From Apostichopus japonicus (Eukaryota > Echinodermata > Holothuroidea > Aspidochirotida > Stichopodidae): a stretch of 64,000 nucleotides of DNA. The stretch is taken from NCBI RefSeq assembly GCF_037975245.1, contig NC_092569.1, positions 36,764,168-36,828,167 of the forward strand, written 5' to 3'. Positions 47,701 to 59,700 of this stretch are shown here, in pieces. The translations under genes and the position numbers were made by a program. Position 1 is the first letter of the stretch; each line of letters begins with the position of its first letter. The notes below the pieces were generated by a model, which made no database searches, was not told the origin of the DNA, and was given only the letters and a program-made list of their open reading frames with translations.

Positions 47701-50700
47701 AACAATGTACCTGCCGTACATCTTTCGTAAAGCATGATAAACAGATAATATATACAGAAAGTAGAACAATAAAACCTAAAAACAATAACAAGGGCGTCAT
47801 ACAGGAACTAACCCTAATATGTAAGCTGCCTAGCAGCGCAGCTAACTATAGGCGCTGCGTCAAAGACAACGCAGCGCAGGCACAACGCAGCTAATCTATA
47901 GGTACTGCGTCAAGGGCGACGCAGCGTAAGGACAACGCAGCGCATCTAACGATGAAGTTCGTCAGCCCGCGAACCCTACGCTGCGACGACCTTGCGCAGG
48001 CACAAGCAGTTACGCAGCGCAGCTGCAGAATGCATGCAGGCACAAGCAGTTACGCAGCGCAACTGCTGAGTGCATAACTTGACCCTCTGCACAAGCCAAA
48101 AATAATCTAAGTCCCTAAAACAACATACAAATTCGGCATAGATTCTGCCTAGCAAATTACACTGAATATATCGCAACTTAATGTCTAAAAACGCTCCTTG
48201 CACGACATTATAAATACCACCGTAACTGTATAGAACCCTATACACGATTTAATTAACCAATTATGAAAAAGCCAGTGAGATTGACAAGCGCCATAGCCCA
48301 ATGACAGCCGGTCAACGGTCTCTACAATACTATACGAATATGAACTAACCCCGCCCCACTGTCTATGCACCCCTAATAATTAACCGTATACTAAGAACAA
48401 AGGAGGCCTTGTCCACCGGACTGTTTACACAAAGCCCCGGCAGCAAGAACCAACTTCCGCAGCCAGCAATAAACTGATACTCAAGTTACACAAACTAGAG
48501 ACCTCCTAGCTGAAACGTTACGTAAGAAACATTTTATAACTGTTAAAAGAAAATACGTACACACGAGAAAATTAGGTTGTTTTCTCGTAACACTCTTCCC
48601 ACCCAAGATACAAATGCGTCCTCGCATTTCTTACCATCTAAAACATGTACTTAATGTGTAACCTAGATCAAAATGGAATAACTCGTAAATAAAACAACGG
48701 AATACCTATCAAGTGCATAACCCGCAAAGTGAACGTTCACGTATGCAACAACAAACTTAAAATTCAAATGTTACTTAACGAGGTAAACAAACATAAACAA
48801 AGTAAAATAGCATGTACATGAATAAAAATGAAAAGTATAAAAGTAAACATAAACAATGTATTTGAAAAAAATAGTAAAACTTGTTTGTTGGAAACAAACT
48901 CAATAGAAGAAAAATCAATGATAAAAACTTAAATGTCGCACGGTAATATACATTTCGCAATAGTGTCTGACTATGACGCAATCTTTTTCAGAAACTACTG
49001 CTAACCCACTCCGTCACACCTGACAGACAACAAAACAACGATATAGAATAACAGCAACACAACAATTTGAGTGTCACCCATGCAACGCTTAAATACAGCA
49101 AGATAAAACATTATTTTGATTTAACTACCCCTTCCCGCCAAAGAACCAAATGCGTCCTCGCATTTAACGGCAAAATTGAACAAAAATCAAAATGCAAGTT
49201 ACAACTACAACAGCTTATTAGCAATATGAATACAATACTGACCTGCATACGGTCCAAACAGAACACATGAATGGAAAATATTCATAAACAAGTAATAAAA
49301 TCGTCCATGTTAAAGTATAAAAACAATAAATCTTTGAGTGTCCAACTGTCCATGAACAACTAGGAAACATTCAACTTCGTGAAAAGGAAATGCCGTAGCA
49401 GAGCGTCCACAGTAAAACACGTAAAATATAAGTTACCGCGGTCCACAGACAATCAAACTGGGTGGTTAACTAATAAAAAAACAGAAACGAGCAGAAGTGG
49501 TTTGTGTGGTATTGGTATCGCTGAAATTTCGAAAGTAATGTAAGATAAAACCGCGATTTTCAGGCAGGGAAAGATTTTGCGTAGTCTTGTTGCTTTATCC
49601 GCTTCACCTCTCAAAGTGTGAGTTACATTTTAAGCTTTGTGTTCAAATTTGTCGATCGTTACGTAAATTTGTCCGTTCAGCAAGACTACAGTGGAGATTC
49701 GCTCGCTCAAGTTACTATTTCGCAGGCTGAGGTTTTCTTCGGCGATGTTCAGGTCGGCTGCTTCTTTAACTCGTTTAATAACACGCAGTGCGTTTTCCTC
49801 ACCGTCGACTGTCGAAGGCCGCTTCGCAGGTGACACCTGTGGGGTGGGGGGAACATCCCTCTGTTGTGGGTCGTCCGTTCGTGGCAATCCATGTTCTGAA
49901 AGCGGTGTCCCAAGTAGTTCGGACAACATCGGCCACCCTGGTCCGTCAGTGTTCCGCTGGGGCGTCGGTGGGGATTTGAGGTGGGGAACGGTAGAAGTCG
50001 CTTCACCGGCACTAGTGGAAGGCCCTGCCAATGCATTTGTAGTTGAATGGCGGTTACTCGCATGGCGAGTTACGTCCGCTTTCCTCTCCGACGAGTAGTC
50101 GCATACGTCACACTTAAACATTTTCTTCACATTCCCGTGCTTCTCACTATAGTGTCTCTTCAGTTCGGTAAGAGAGGGGTAGCGCCTCTTACACACCTTA
50201 CACTTGTACTCAGCGTCGTACAGGGAAGACATCGTAAAAAAAAAGAATTAAACACAGTGTCAGCAAATGGTCTTGCAGTGTTGATAGCTCCGGAGGTGTC
50301 GGTATGAGCGAAGTTTATAAACAACGGCCTTCGATGGTTGGGCGCTACGTGGGTATCTTCCCCAGCGGGATATCGTCCGGTGGTTAGGACTTCCCTCTTT
50401 TGTTTATGTTTTCCCGGGGATAACTTTTGGACAAGAGGTGGTAGAGGTGATAGTTTCTTCTCTGTCTTAGTGCTTTCGCAGTTCCTCTATAGTGGGTACA
50501 ACCAGGGGGGTTAAAGACTGACTTTTCAGTGGTTTGAGTAACCACAATGGTGGATCGTCTCCTACATACGGTTTTAGGCGGTTATGGTGTACAATGGTTG
50601 GTTTCTTTTTAGGTCCCATCTGCACTCGATATACAACATCCGTTAGTTTCTTGATCACCCGTCCCGGACCGTCCCATCGTTTCTGTAACTTGGGAGACAC

Positions 50701-53700
50701 ACCTTTCTTTCTCTTGGTGTTCAAGAGCCAAATTATATCTCCTGCTTTATAGGTATGGGTATGTACAGCCTTGTCATAGAACTTTTTCTGCTTCTCACTA
50801 GAGAGTTTCAACCGTTTTCTCGCAAGTTCATGCACTTCGTACAGAGTTCCCTCTAGTTCCGTTACAAATTTCGGAATGGCTGTAGAAGTGGTTCCGACGT
50901 CGTCCGGTGGTGGGGGGACTGTGGTGCTGAGTGGGAGTCCCAGTTTGCGCCCAAGCATCAGTTCAGCCGGGGAGAACCCAGTGCTTTCATGTTCTGCCGA
51001 ACGATAGGCCATTAGCACGTAGGGAATCCATGAATCCCAATCAAGTTGGTCTTTGGCGACAACAGCCGATAACATCTCTGCTAACGTTCGATTAAACCTT
51101 TCAACCATCCCATCAGATTGAGGATGGAATGGTGTCGTTCTTGTTTTGTTGATGTCGAGCAACCGACACATGTGTTGAAATAGCTCCGACTCGAATTGCC
51201 TGCCCTGGTCGGTGTGTAATTCATCAGGCACTCCGTATCTACAGATAAACTGTTCTACTAACAGTCGGGCAACCGTTTCGGCCTCCATATCAGCCATCGG
51301 ATACGCCTCTGTCCATTTAGTAAAATAGTCGGCAATCACGAGAACGTAGCGGTTTCCACGAGTCGACTTCGGCAGCGGTCCCATGATGTCCATAGCACAT
51401 CGTTGCATTGTGTGACCTGATCCGTACTGTTTAAGTTCTGCGTTAAATTTCTTGCTCGGTCCCTTCCTCGATGCACACTGATCACAACCCCTACACCAGT
51501 TCTCTACACTTCGCCGGTAACCACTCCAGTAGAACTTATCTCTTATTCGGCCCAGCGTTTTCTTCGCCATCAGGTGACCCGAAAGCCTGTGGTTGTGCGC
51601 CTGCGTCAATATTTCCTGCTGCAATTTCTTCGGTACAATCAGCTGCAGCATTACAGAGTTACCAGAGTCGGATTCAAGCTCCCGATAAAGCACGCCCTCT
51701 TTACGTTTCAGCCTGTCCCATTGGCCCCAATAGTTTTTAAGTGCAGGACTGCCAGGTGATACCTGCGCCCAGTCAGGCCTCGACTCCTGTACGTCCTTCC
51801 ATAGTAGGATCGGTCCGATGTCGTTGTCGTTCAATTGCATTTCTCTTAATTCAGCTTGAGTGTGTTTGTGGTACCAGGGCGACACTTCGTTCTGATTGAC
51901 CACCTCCGACTGTGAACCAGTAGCATCTGAGTCTGAGAGTGTTGCGGGCGCATTAGTGATTGCAAAGATATTTCCCGTCTCCGTTTTTGCTACTTTTTCC
52001 TTTGCCTCGGAGTTGGTGCAAAACCGACAATCAGTACAAGGCCTCCTGGACATGGCGTCGGCGTTACCATGTAGTCTACCCGGGCGGTGCTGAATTTCAT
52101 AATGGTATATGGAAAGGGTTTCCAGCCATCTTGCAAGTTGACCTTCTGGGTTTTTAAAGTTTGTCAGCCAACGAAGAGCCCCATGATCAGTACGGATAAG
52201 AAACTTCGCACCATATAGATAATGGTGAAAATGTTTCACCGACGCCACTATCGCCAAAAGTTCCTTTCTTGTGACGCAGTAATTCCTTTCTGCTTTCGAC
52301 ATTGCCTTACTAAAATAAGCTATTACACAATCTTGTGTGTTTCCTTCCTTGCGCTGGGAGAGGACTGATCCGTAGGCTAGGTTGCTGGCGTCTGTGTCCA
52401 AAATGAAAGTCCCTTTTTCTTCTGGGTAGGCTAGTATGGGACTGGTGGTCAAAGCATGTTTTAGCTTCTTAAAAGCCAGATCGCATTCATCGCACCAGAC
52501 AAACTTTGTTTCCTTTTCTGTCAATCGGAACAAAGGCGCACACACTCTGGAAAATCCCTGAATGAACCGTCGGTAGTACGAGCAAAGTCCGACAAAGCTA
52601 CGAACTTCCGTCACAGAACAAGGTGTCGGCCAGTCGACAACAGCTGTAATTTTCTCAGGATTCGGCGCAATACCTTTACTGGAGACAATGTGCCCTAGGT
52701 AACTGACTTCTCGCTGAAACAAGCAACACTTCGATGGGTTCAGCTTCAACTTAGCTTCCCGAAGCCGTTGGAAAACTTCAGTAAGTCTGCTCAAAGCCTG
52801 ATCAAACGACGTTCCGTAGACAATCACATCGTCAAGATAGAGTAAACAGGTCTGCCACTGAAGTCCTCTTAGAACTCTCTCCATTAACCGTTCGAAAGTT
52901 GCGGGGGCATTGCACAGACCGAAAGGAAGAACCTTGAATTGAAACAAACCCCTGTTAGTTACAAACGCCGTCTTAGGACGATCCTGTTCGGCTACTTCGA
53001 CCTGCCAATACCCGCTTGCTAGGTCCAGAGTAGAGAACCACTTCGAACCCGCCAGCGTGTCGAGGGAATCATCGATCCGGGGGAGGGGGTAAGAGTCCTT
53101 CTCCGTCACATTGTTCAGTTTCCTGTAATCTATACAATATCGAAGCGAACCGTCTTTCTTCTTCACAAGCACCACCGGGGAGGACCAGGCACTATTTGAG
53201 GGTTCGATGACTCCTTGTCTTAGCATTTTGTCGAGTTCTTTGTCGGCTTCCGCCTTCTTATGAATAGTTAGCCGTCTAGGCGCCTGGCGGATGGGTTTCG
53301 CAGTACCAGTATCGATCTCGTGTTTAACCAAGTCTGTACGACCAAGGTCTTCTTTCGATCGAGAGAAAACATTTGCGTTATCCGCAAGGAGCTGCCTTAC
53401 CCTATCCGCCTCTTCCTTCGAAAGGTCGATACAACTCTTTTCGGCTAGAATTTCGAGGTGTTCCCCCAAGGCAGTTATCCCTTTAGCACCTGACCTCTCC
53501 CCTTTAGTCACCGTCCGGCATTTCGCCCGCTCAGAAGCGATACCGTCGACTAGTTCGACGGGCTGGCATTGCCCGACAGAAGTTCCTTCATAAAGGGTAA
53601 CTGGTTGGTCTGTCACGTTCATAAGCCTTAAAGGAATCACTCCCTTAGACGGGTCCACGAGTGCCCTAGCCACCATCAATTGTCGACGTCTCAAGAAGCT

Positions 53701-56700
53701 TTCGCTGCACTCCACAATTGCACATGCCGACATCTCCATCTGCGCAGACGTTCTCGCCATGACAACTTTCTCGCTGCTAGCAGGAACAACTACAGTGTTA
53801 GCAACAACAACCCGAGTTCCAACAGATTTATCCACATCTGTACCCAGTTGCTCCAGTTGCCTCTTGCCTATTGTTAACTTTCCTGCTCCAGCGTCAATTG
53901 TGCAGTTATACAACTTCAAAAAGTCATAGCCCAGAAGCGCATCAGCATCGATATCCGCCACCAAAACTTCGTGCTCCACTTCAAGTTCACCCACTTTCAG
54001 AAGGAGATTTCCTCTTCCAAGAAATGTCAGCGGCCTACCGTCAGCAGCAGCCAAATCTAAAGGAACTTCATCCAGTCGCAAAGCTTTCCCCGTGGTCAGC
54101 CTCCTAAACACTCCCGTCTGTATTACAGTAACTTCAGCACCAGTGTCTACCAGGAAATTCACCCTAACACCTTCCAGCTTCCCAGTTACATACAAACTGT
54201 TGGATCCAACTGACCACAATCGCTTCCGCGAAAGTGCTAACTCTATGGGCTCATTTTGGAAACAAGTTGACCTTCGCCCCGCAAGGTCAACTCCTAGCAG
54301 TTTTCCTTCTGAAGTTCAGTTCCCTTCGATGCTTCTACCTTTCTAGAGTTCGTGCAATCTCTGCTAACGTGGCCCACTTCCCCACAGTTCCAACACGTTA
54401 TGGTCTTATTCTTCCTTTTTCCCTCATATGAGTTATTCCTTGTGTCTTTCCGCAGTAATTTCGTGAGGTTTTCCGTCAACTCGGCGAAACCCTTCGACAC
54501 AGCCTTACTTAAGACTTCACTCATCCCTTTGAGACTTTCGTCCTCTTTCACACTTCCCGTTCTTTCGCCTACTGCCCTCACTCTCTTCATGTTCCCTCTC
54601 TTCTGTTCCGACAACGCAAAAGCCTCGAGCTCAACAGCGATGCTAACTGCCTCGTTAAAGGTTTTCGGGCGCGCCTGGTAAATCTTCCACCTGAAGTCAC
54701 TATCGCCTACAGCGTCAACGAAGAATTCTCTTGCAAGAGTTTCCTTCATCTCAACTGATGCGTGAGGGTACGCTCTAGATAGGAGGCGCTGAGTGTCGTG
54801 CGCAAGCTCAGATACCGTCTCACCGGGTTGCCTACTCCTATTCCTTAGGAGTGTCCGGAACAGCTCTGTCTGGTTCGCCTGACCAAATCTCTGTTCAAGG
54901 GCCCCAACAACACAATTAAACACATGGCGTTTTGCGCTCTCGAGGTCACTTAACACCGCCTGAGCCGGCCCTCGTAGGCTTGCCGCTAATTGTAGCGCCT
55001 TCGTTTGCTCAGCCCAACCATTCAGTTCTGATATCAGTTCAAACTGTACCACGTAGTCTTCCCACGGGGTGGAACCGTCGTATGTGGGGGCCGTTACTCT
55101 GTTTACTTGGGGCCTATATTCGGGAAATGGTGGCGCATAGGTCACCACTTTATCTGGGGGCTTCTCTGCAAATTTAGTCTCTAGAGGAAGCTTGTTATCC
55201 ATCATACTACCAGGTGGATACCCAACGTATCCAGGTCTACCAGGCACTCCCTCACCAGGGTGGCATGACAACCCCCATTTCTCCTGCCCGTTACGTAACA
55301 TCCCTCCTCCTGTCTCGCTAGGACTATTGTTACCCCTGGTATTACACCAGTGGCCCTCCTGCCTGTGAGCTCTACCCTTCACGCCCTCCTCCGGCCATCC
55401 CGAAGGTCGGTTCATCATTTCATTCCTTTCATGTTCATCTACCCAGTCCCATACTGGGGTTTGTAAGCCCACACCTGGATTGTTGCCAACAGTGTCCCTG
55501 ACCCTCTCAGGACCCTTAAATGGATTCCCAGAAACCCGCCGGTTGTAAGTGTCATCCATCTGCCCGTACCCAGGAGCACCGAACCCGAGATCACCTTCCC
55601 GTCTCTCGTCCCAGTCTCCACGTCCAGATGGCTCCAGCCTCAGTTCCTGTTCAGCCCTCGGGAGATCCCCAGTCTGCATAGTAAAGGTGTTCCTCGCCTC
55701 CAAGTTAGAGGAAACACCATATCCCTCACTTGTCCTCGTCTCTGACGCCCCTCGATCTGCAAGGTCCGGTCTGCCATCAGTACCCCCAGCAGCATCCAGT
55801 CTGCGCCCCTCCTGTCTGTGACCGCCCTCCGAGAATCTCCGTTGTCCCTCGTCCAGTAGCTGGATTAGATCCCCGACACCAGATGATCTCTCAGGGAGAG
55901 TCCACGCCACCTGATCACTGCAGACTGAACTGCCATCAAAAGGGTTGGTACCAGACATCGTTGTCTACTCACCATACGACCGGAAAGGCACCAAGTCATC
56001 CCACCGCTGCCACCAATGTAACGCTTTCCGCTTCGGTGTGTATGGTGAAGTACCCAGTTGGCAATTGAGGAAGGGGGTTGTAGAAAGAGACTCGAGGACA
56101 CCGTTGAAAAGAAGTACACAAACAGTGCATGAAGAGTTTAAAAAGTATAATTAGACAAACAATGTACCTGCCGTACATCTTTCGTAAAGCATGATAAACA
56201 GATAATATATACAGAAAGTAGAACAATAAAACCTAAACACAATAACAAGGGCGTCATACAGGAACTAACCCTAATATGTAAGCTGCCTAGCAGCGCAGCT
56301 AACTATAGGCGCTGCGTCAAAGACAACGCAGCGCAGGCACAACGCAGCTAATCTATAGGTACTGCGTCAAGGGCGACGCAGCGTAAGGACAACGCAGCGC
56401 ATCTAACGATGAAGTTCGTCAGCCCGCGAACCCTACGCTGCGACGACCTTGCGCAGGCACAAGCAGTTACGCAGCGCAGCTGCAGAATGCATGCAGGCAC
56501 AAGCAGTTACGCAGCGCAACTGCTGAGTGCATAACTTGACCCTCTGCACAAGCCAAAAATAATCTAAGTCCCTAAAACAACATACAAATTCGGCATAGAT
56601 TCTGCCTAGCAAATTACACTGAATATATCGCAACTTAATGTCTAAAAACGCTCCTTGCACGACATTATAAATACCCCCGTAACTGTATAGAACCCTATAC

Positions 56701-59700
56701 ACGATTTAATTAACCAATTATGAAAAAGCCAGTGAGATTGACAAGCGCCATAGCCCAATGACAGCCGGTCAACGGTCTCTACAATACTATACGAATATGA
56801 ACTAACCCCGCCCCACTGTCTATGCACCCCTAATAATTAACCGTATACTAAGAACAAAGGAGGCCTTGTCCACCGGACTGTTTACACAAAGCCCCGGCAG
56901 CAAGAACCAACTTCCGCAGCCAGCAATAAACTGATACTCAAGTTACACAAACTAGAGACCTCCTAGCTGAAACGTTACGTAAGAAACATTTTATAACTGT
57001 TAAAAGAAAATACGTACACACGAGAAAATTAGGTTGTTTTCTCGTAACAGTACATTAAGCGCAATTGTAATCGGGTCTGAGTGTTTGTGTCTTCAGTTTT
57101 TTTTCTCTCCTATAGGGTCCATGATGGGGACTCAAGAGTGTCCCTCCTGATCATTTTTTCCTACAAAACTAAACTAAACTATATCATAGATTTAATGTTC
57201 CTTGACACAATAGCTAACTTGCCTAGGTCCAAATATGACATCATCAAGCCACATGTGCCTCATCTTTTGTTTTTCTTTATGTTACTACAACTAAACTTGA
57301 CTTTTAAACGAGGAAGGCCATTATCAAATTTCCCTGTAGTTCAAATGTTGTGTTCTCACAAGCCTCACATCCTCCACTGATTCACACTTGACTGATCAGC
57401 GCTAGGCTGAGCCTCTGAGTTAATGAGCAGGCAGGTCTATGAGATTACAAATGTGAACAATGGTCATCTATAGTGACCAAAAAGCTTAACATTCCTCCAT
57501 GAATAGAGATTGAAAAGCGAACTGGCATTGCCAATCGATCAATCTTCATGTTAGGTTATAGCTTCATATAAACTGCACAACCTTAGATTCCAGAACATTT
57601 CCAAACTCACCGTCTCAGCACCAAGTGTTTGAAGTCCTGTGTAGGTTCTATCAAGCTAGAATAAACAAAATATGGCAGATTACAAAAAATAAAATCATTA
57701 TAAAGTAGATGTGTTGCTGGACGTTCAGAGTTTTATCTAGTCTAGTAATATCTCTCAATTTAGGTTGTAATAACATGTACATTCATAGCATAGTTACTGT
57801 TTGGATTCTCAAACTCCCAATTCAGTTCATTCTCATACATCAGAATCATATCTACCAATTGTTGATGTTTGTATCTTCTCAATACTGTGCAGAAGATGTT
57901 ATCAGAATCATAAAATCATGAGAAATCATACACACATAATATAAATGTAGTATACTGGAACAGAATTAGTTTAATCTCACCTTCAAGTGATGTATAATAT
58001 CTACTTTCTTGCTCCTAGGGTCATTGAAGTGCAGTTGCACCCTGATAGGAAATTCTCCCCAACCTCTCCTGGTAAGGTGGAATGGTGGATCTCTAGCAGT
58101 AAAAACGAAACAAAGAAAAACCTTACCAGGTTAAGTATGTCCACGCTTGCTAGTATGTGCGATGAGAATGTGATTGAGTGGACAGGGGTGGGAGATGAGG
58201 TTACCAGGGTGACATACAATATTTAAAAGCTACCAATAGGTTCAAACTTACTTCTACATTAACACATGCATACATATAAATGTTATGCAGTTCCCACTAA
58301 AAGCTAAAAATATATAAGAGACATAAAAAAAGATGGACTTAGAAAAGAACAAAAGAAAAATGTACTAAATTGAATAATATGCAGAAGGCATTGTTTTAAC
58401 TTGACTGCTGGTGGGAAGAGTGCATACATATAGTGGATAATTTGTAGCTAGGATTCAAACAGGACCTTACTTACTTGACTTCCACTAGATCATTAGGTCT
58501 ATAGCTAGGGTGTAAGTAGAACCAGACCTTCTTGACAAAGTGATCAATCCTTGGTTCTTCAGTGGGTCCTCTGACGTACACCATCCATTTATGAGTTGAT
58601 GGGTCACTATCCTCTCGATTTTCAGTTGTGATGTACCTGATCATGACAGATAAAACAATAGCCATCATCTGAGGTTGACTGAGGTCAGCCGATTAAAAAT
58701 TGCAACCACCCTCTTTAAGGCAATCATCATATTTCCTGAATATATGTTTAAATAATAAAAGTTTTCAAACTAACAAGTCTGTCATATCTGTATATTCTTA
58801 AACTTGTTTCTCCCTTTGTTTTGGTCGGCTCCTGACAAAGATTCAGCTAGCATCTACAAGCATCAAACTGATACACTTCGACATCCGGTATTCCTGCCAT
58901 GATTACAAGTTTGTATCTCCGTTCCCAGTGGAAACCTTTCAAGTTTTACTGCAACATAGCAAACTTTGACAAAACTTCTACCTCTAGGCATAGAATGCCA
59001 TGGCCTAACACAAACTTGTTCCCATTCTAAATATGTCACCAATATTTGTTTCTTAAAGGCTTTGAAATTCCCGACTAGTTGACTAAACTTTGGTCCTTTG
59101 TTGTAACTTTCATTATTAACAATCATGCTGAGATCACCACACTCTCACTACTGGAGAGAGTAAACCTGGAATGATTAGAAATAGATGACTACTCAGTGAG
59201 GGAGCAATGCCAGAAATCATTGACTTTATTTACTTAGATGAACAATCATTGTTAAAGAGAGCAGCAACCTCTCACTACTCACTTTGACACATTTCCTACG
59301 ATTATCCTCTTCTTTAAATGAAATCGAGATGCTTGGCCAGAGGTTGAAAACAGCTGAGATCTTCTGTCCCCTGCCTTGATCTACAAAGAAATAAGATGTT
59401 AGTGATATGCAACTCATCATGAATAACCATCCTCACAGATAGAGCTGAAGAACTTTTCATCTTTCAATATGGAGCAAGCAAAATATTCGCCCATTTGAAG
59501 TTATTGCATAAGAACATTGGATATTGAACGCATCCCTTGGAATTGAATAACCTCAAGCACTGCTCCATGGGAAATGTGAGTGAAATTGTGATAACAACCA
59601 GGCTTCAGCTGTCTAAAGTAATAATGTATCGTATCTCCACCTTTCAAAGCAGCAATCATAATTCAGGGGTTCACAGGAAGAACTGGTTTAAAGGTCTCTG

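Larger units (their letters stand above)
47560..57049 (-). mobile_element. Ty3/gypsy LTR retrotransposon with C2H2 third ORF (9,490 bp)
   Basis: Complete minus-strand element: 5' LTR 57049-56017, tRNA-Leu primer site 56015-55998, gag 55958-54294, pol 54315-50467, a third ORF 50232-49630 encoding a two-finger C2H2 protein, a polypurine tract at 48604-48593 and 3' LTR 48592-47560. The 4-bp target duplication GTAC brackets it. Both LTRs are 1,033 bp and differ at five positions by eye, so the insertion is recent. All three frames are open. It sits in a LINE remnant inside a YEATS2 intron, on the same strand as the gene, so its LTR poly(A) and splice signals could affect YEATS2 transcripts. Confidence 0.94.

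Noticed and set aside
47976-48245. 89-codon ORF, repeated at 56433-56702
   Set aside because: Present in both LTRs of the gypsy element, low similarity to anything known; LTR sequence duplication explains its recurrence.
49630-50232. Envelope gene of the gypsy element
   Set aside because: Position fits, but there is no signal peptide, transmembrane segment or cleavage site; two C2H2 fingers are clear instead.
58863-59126. 87-codon minus-strand ORF as an extra YEATS2 exon
   Set aside because: Flanking exons already join in phase with the conserved sequence continuous across the junction, and no homology is visible.
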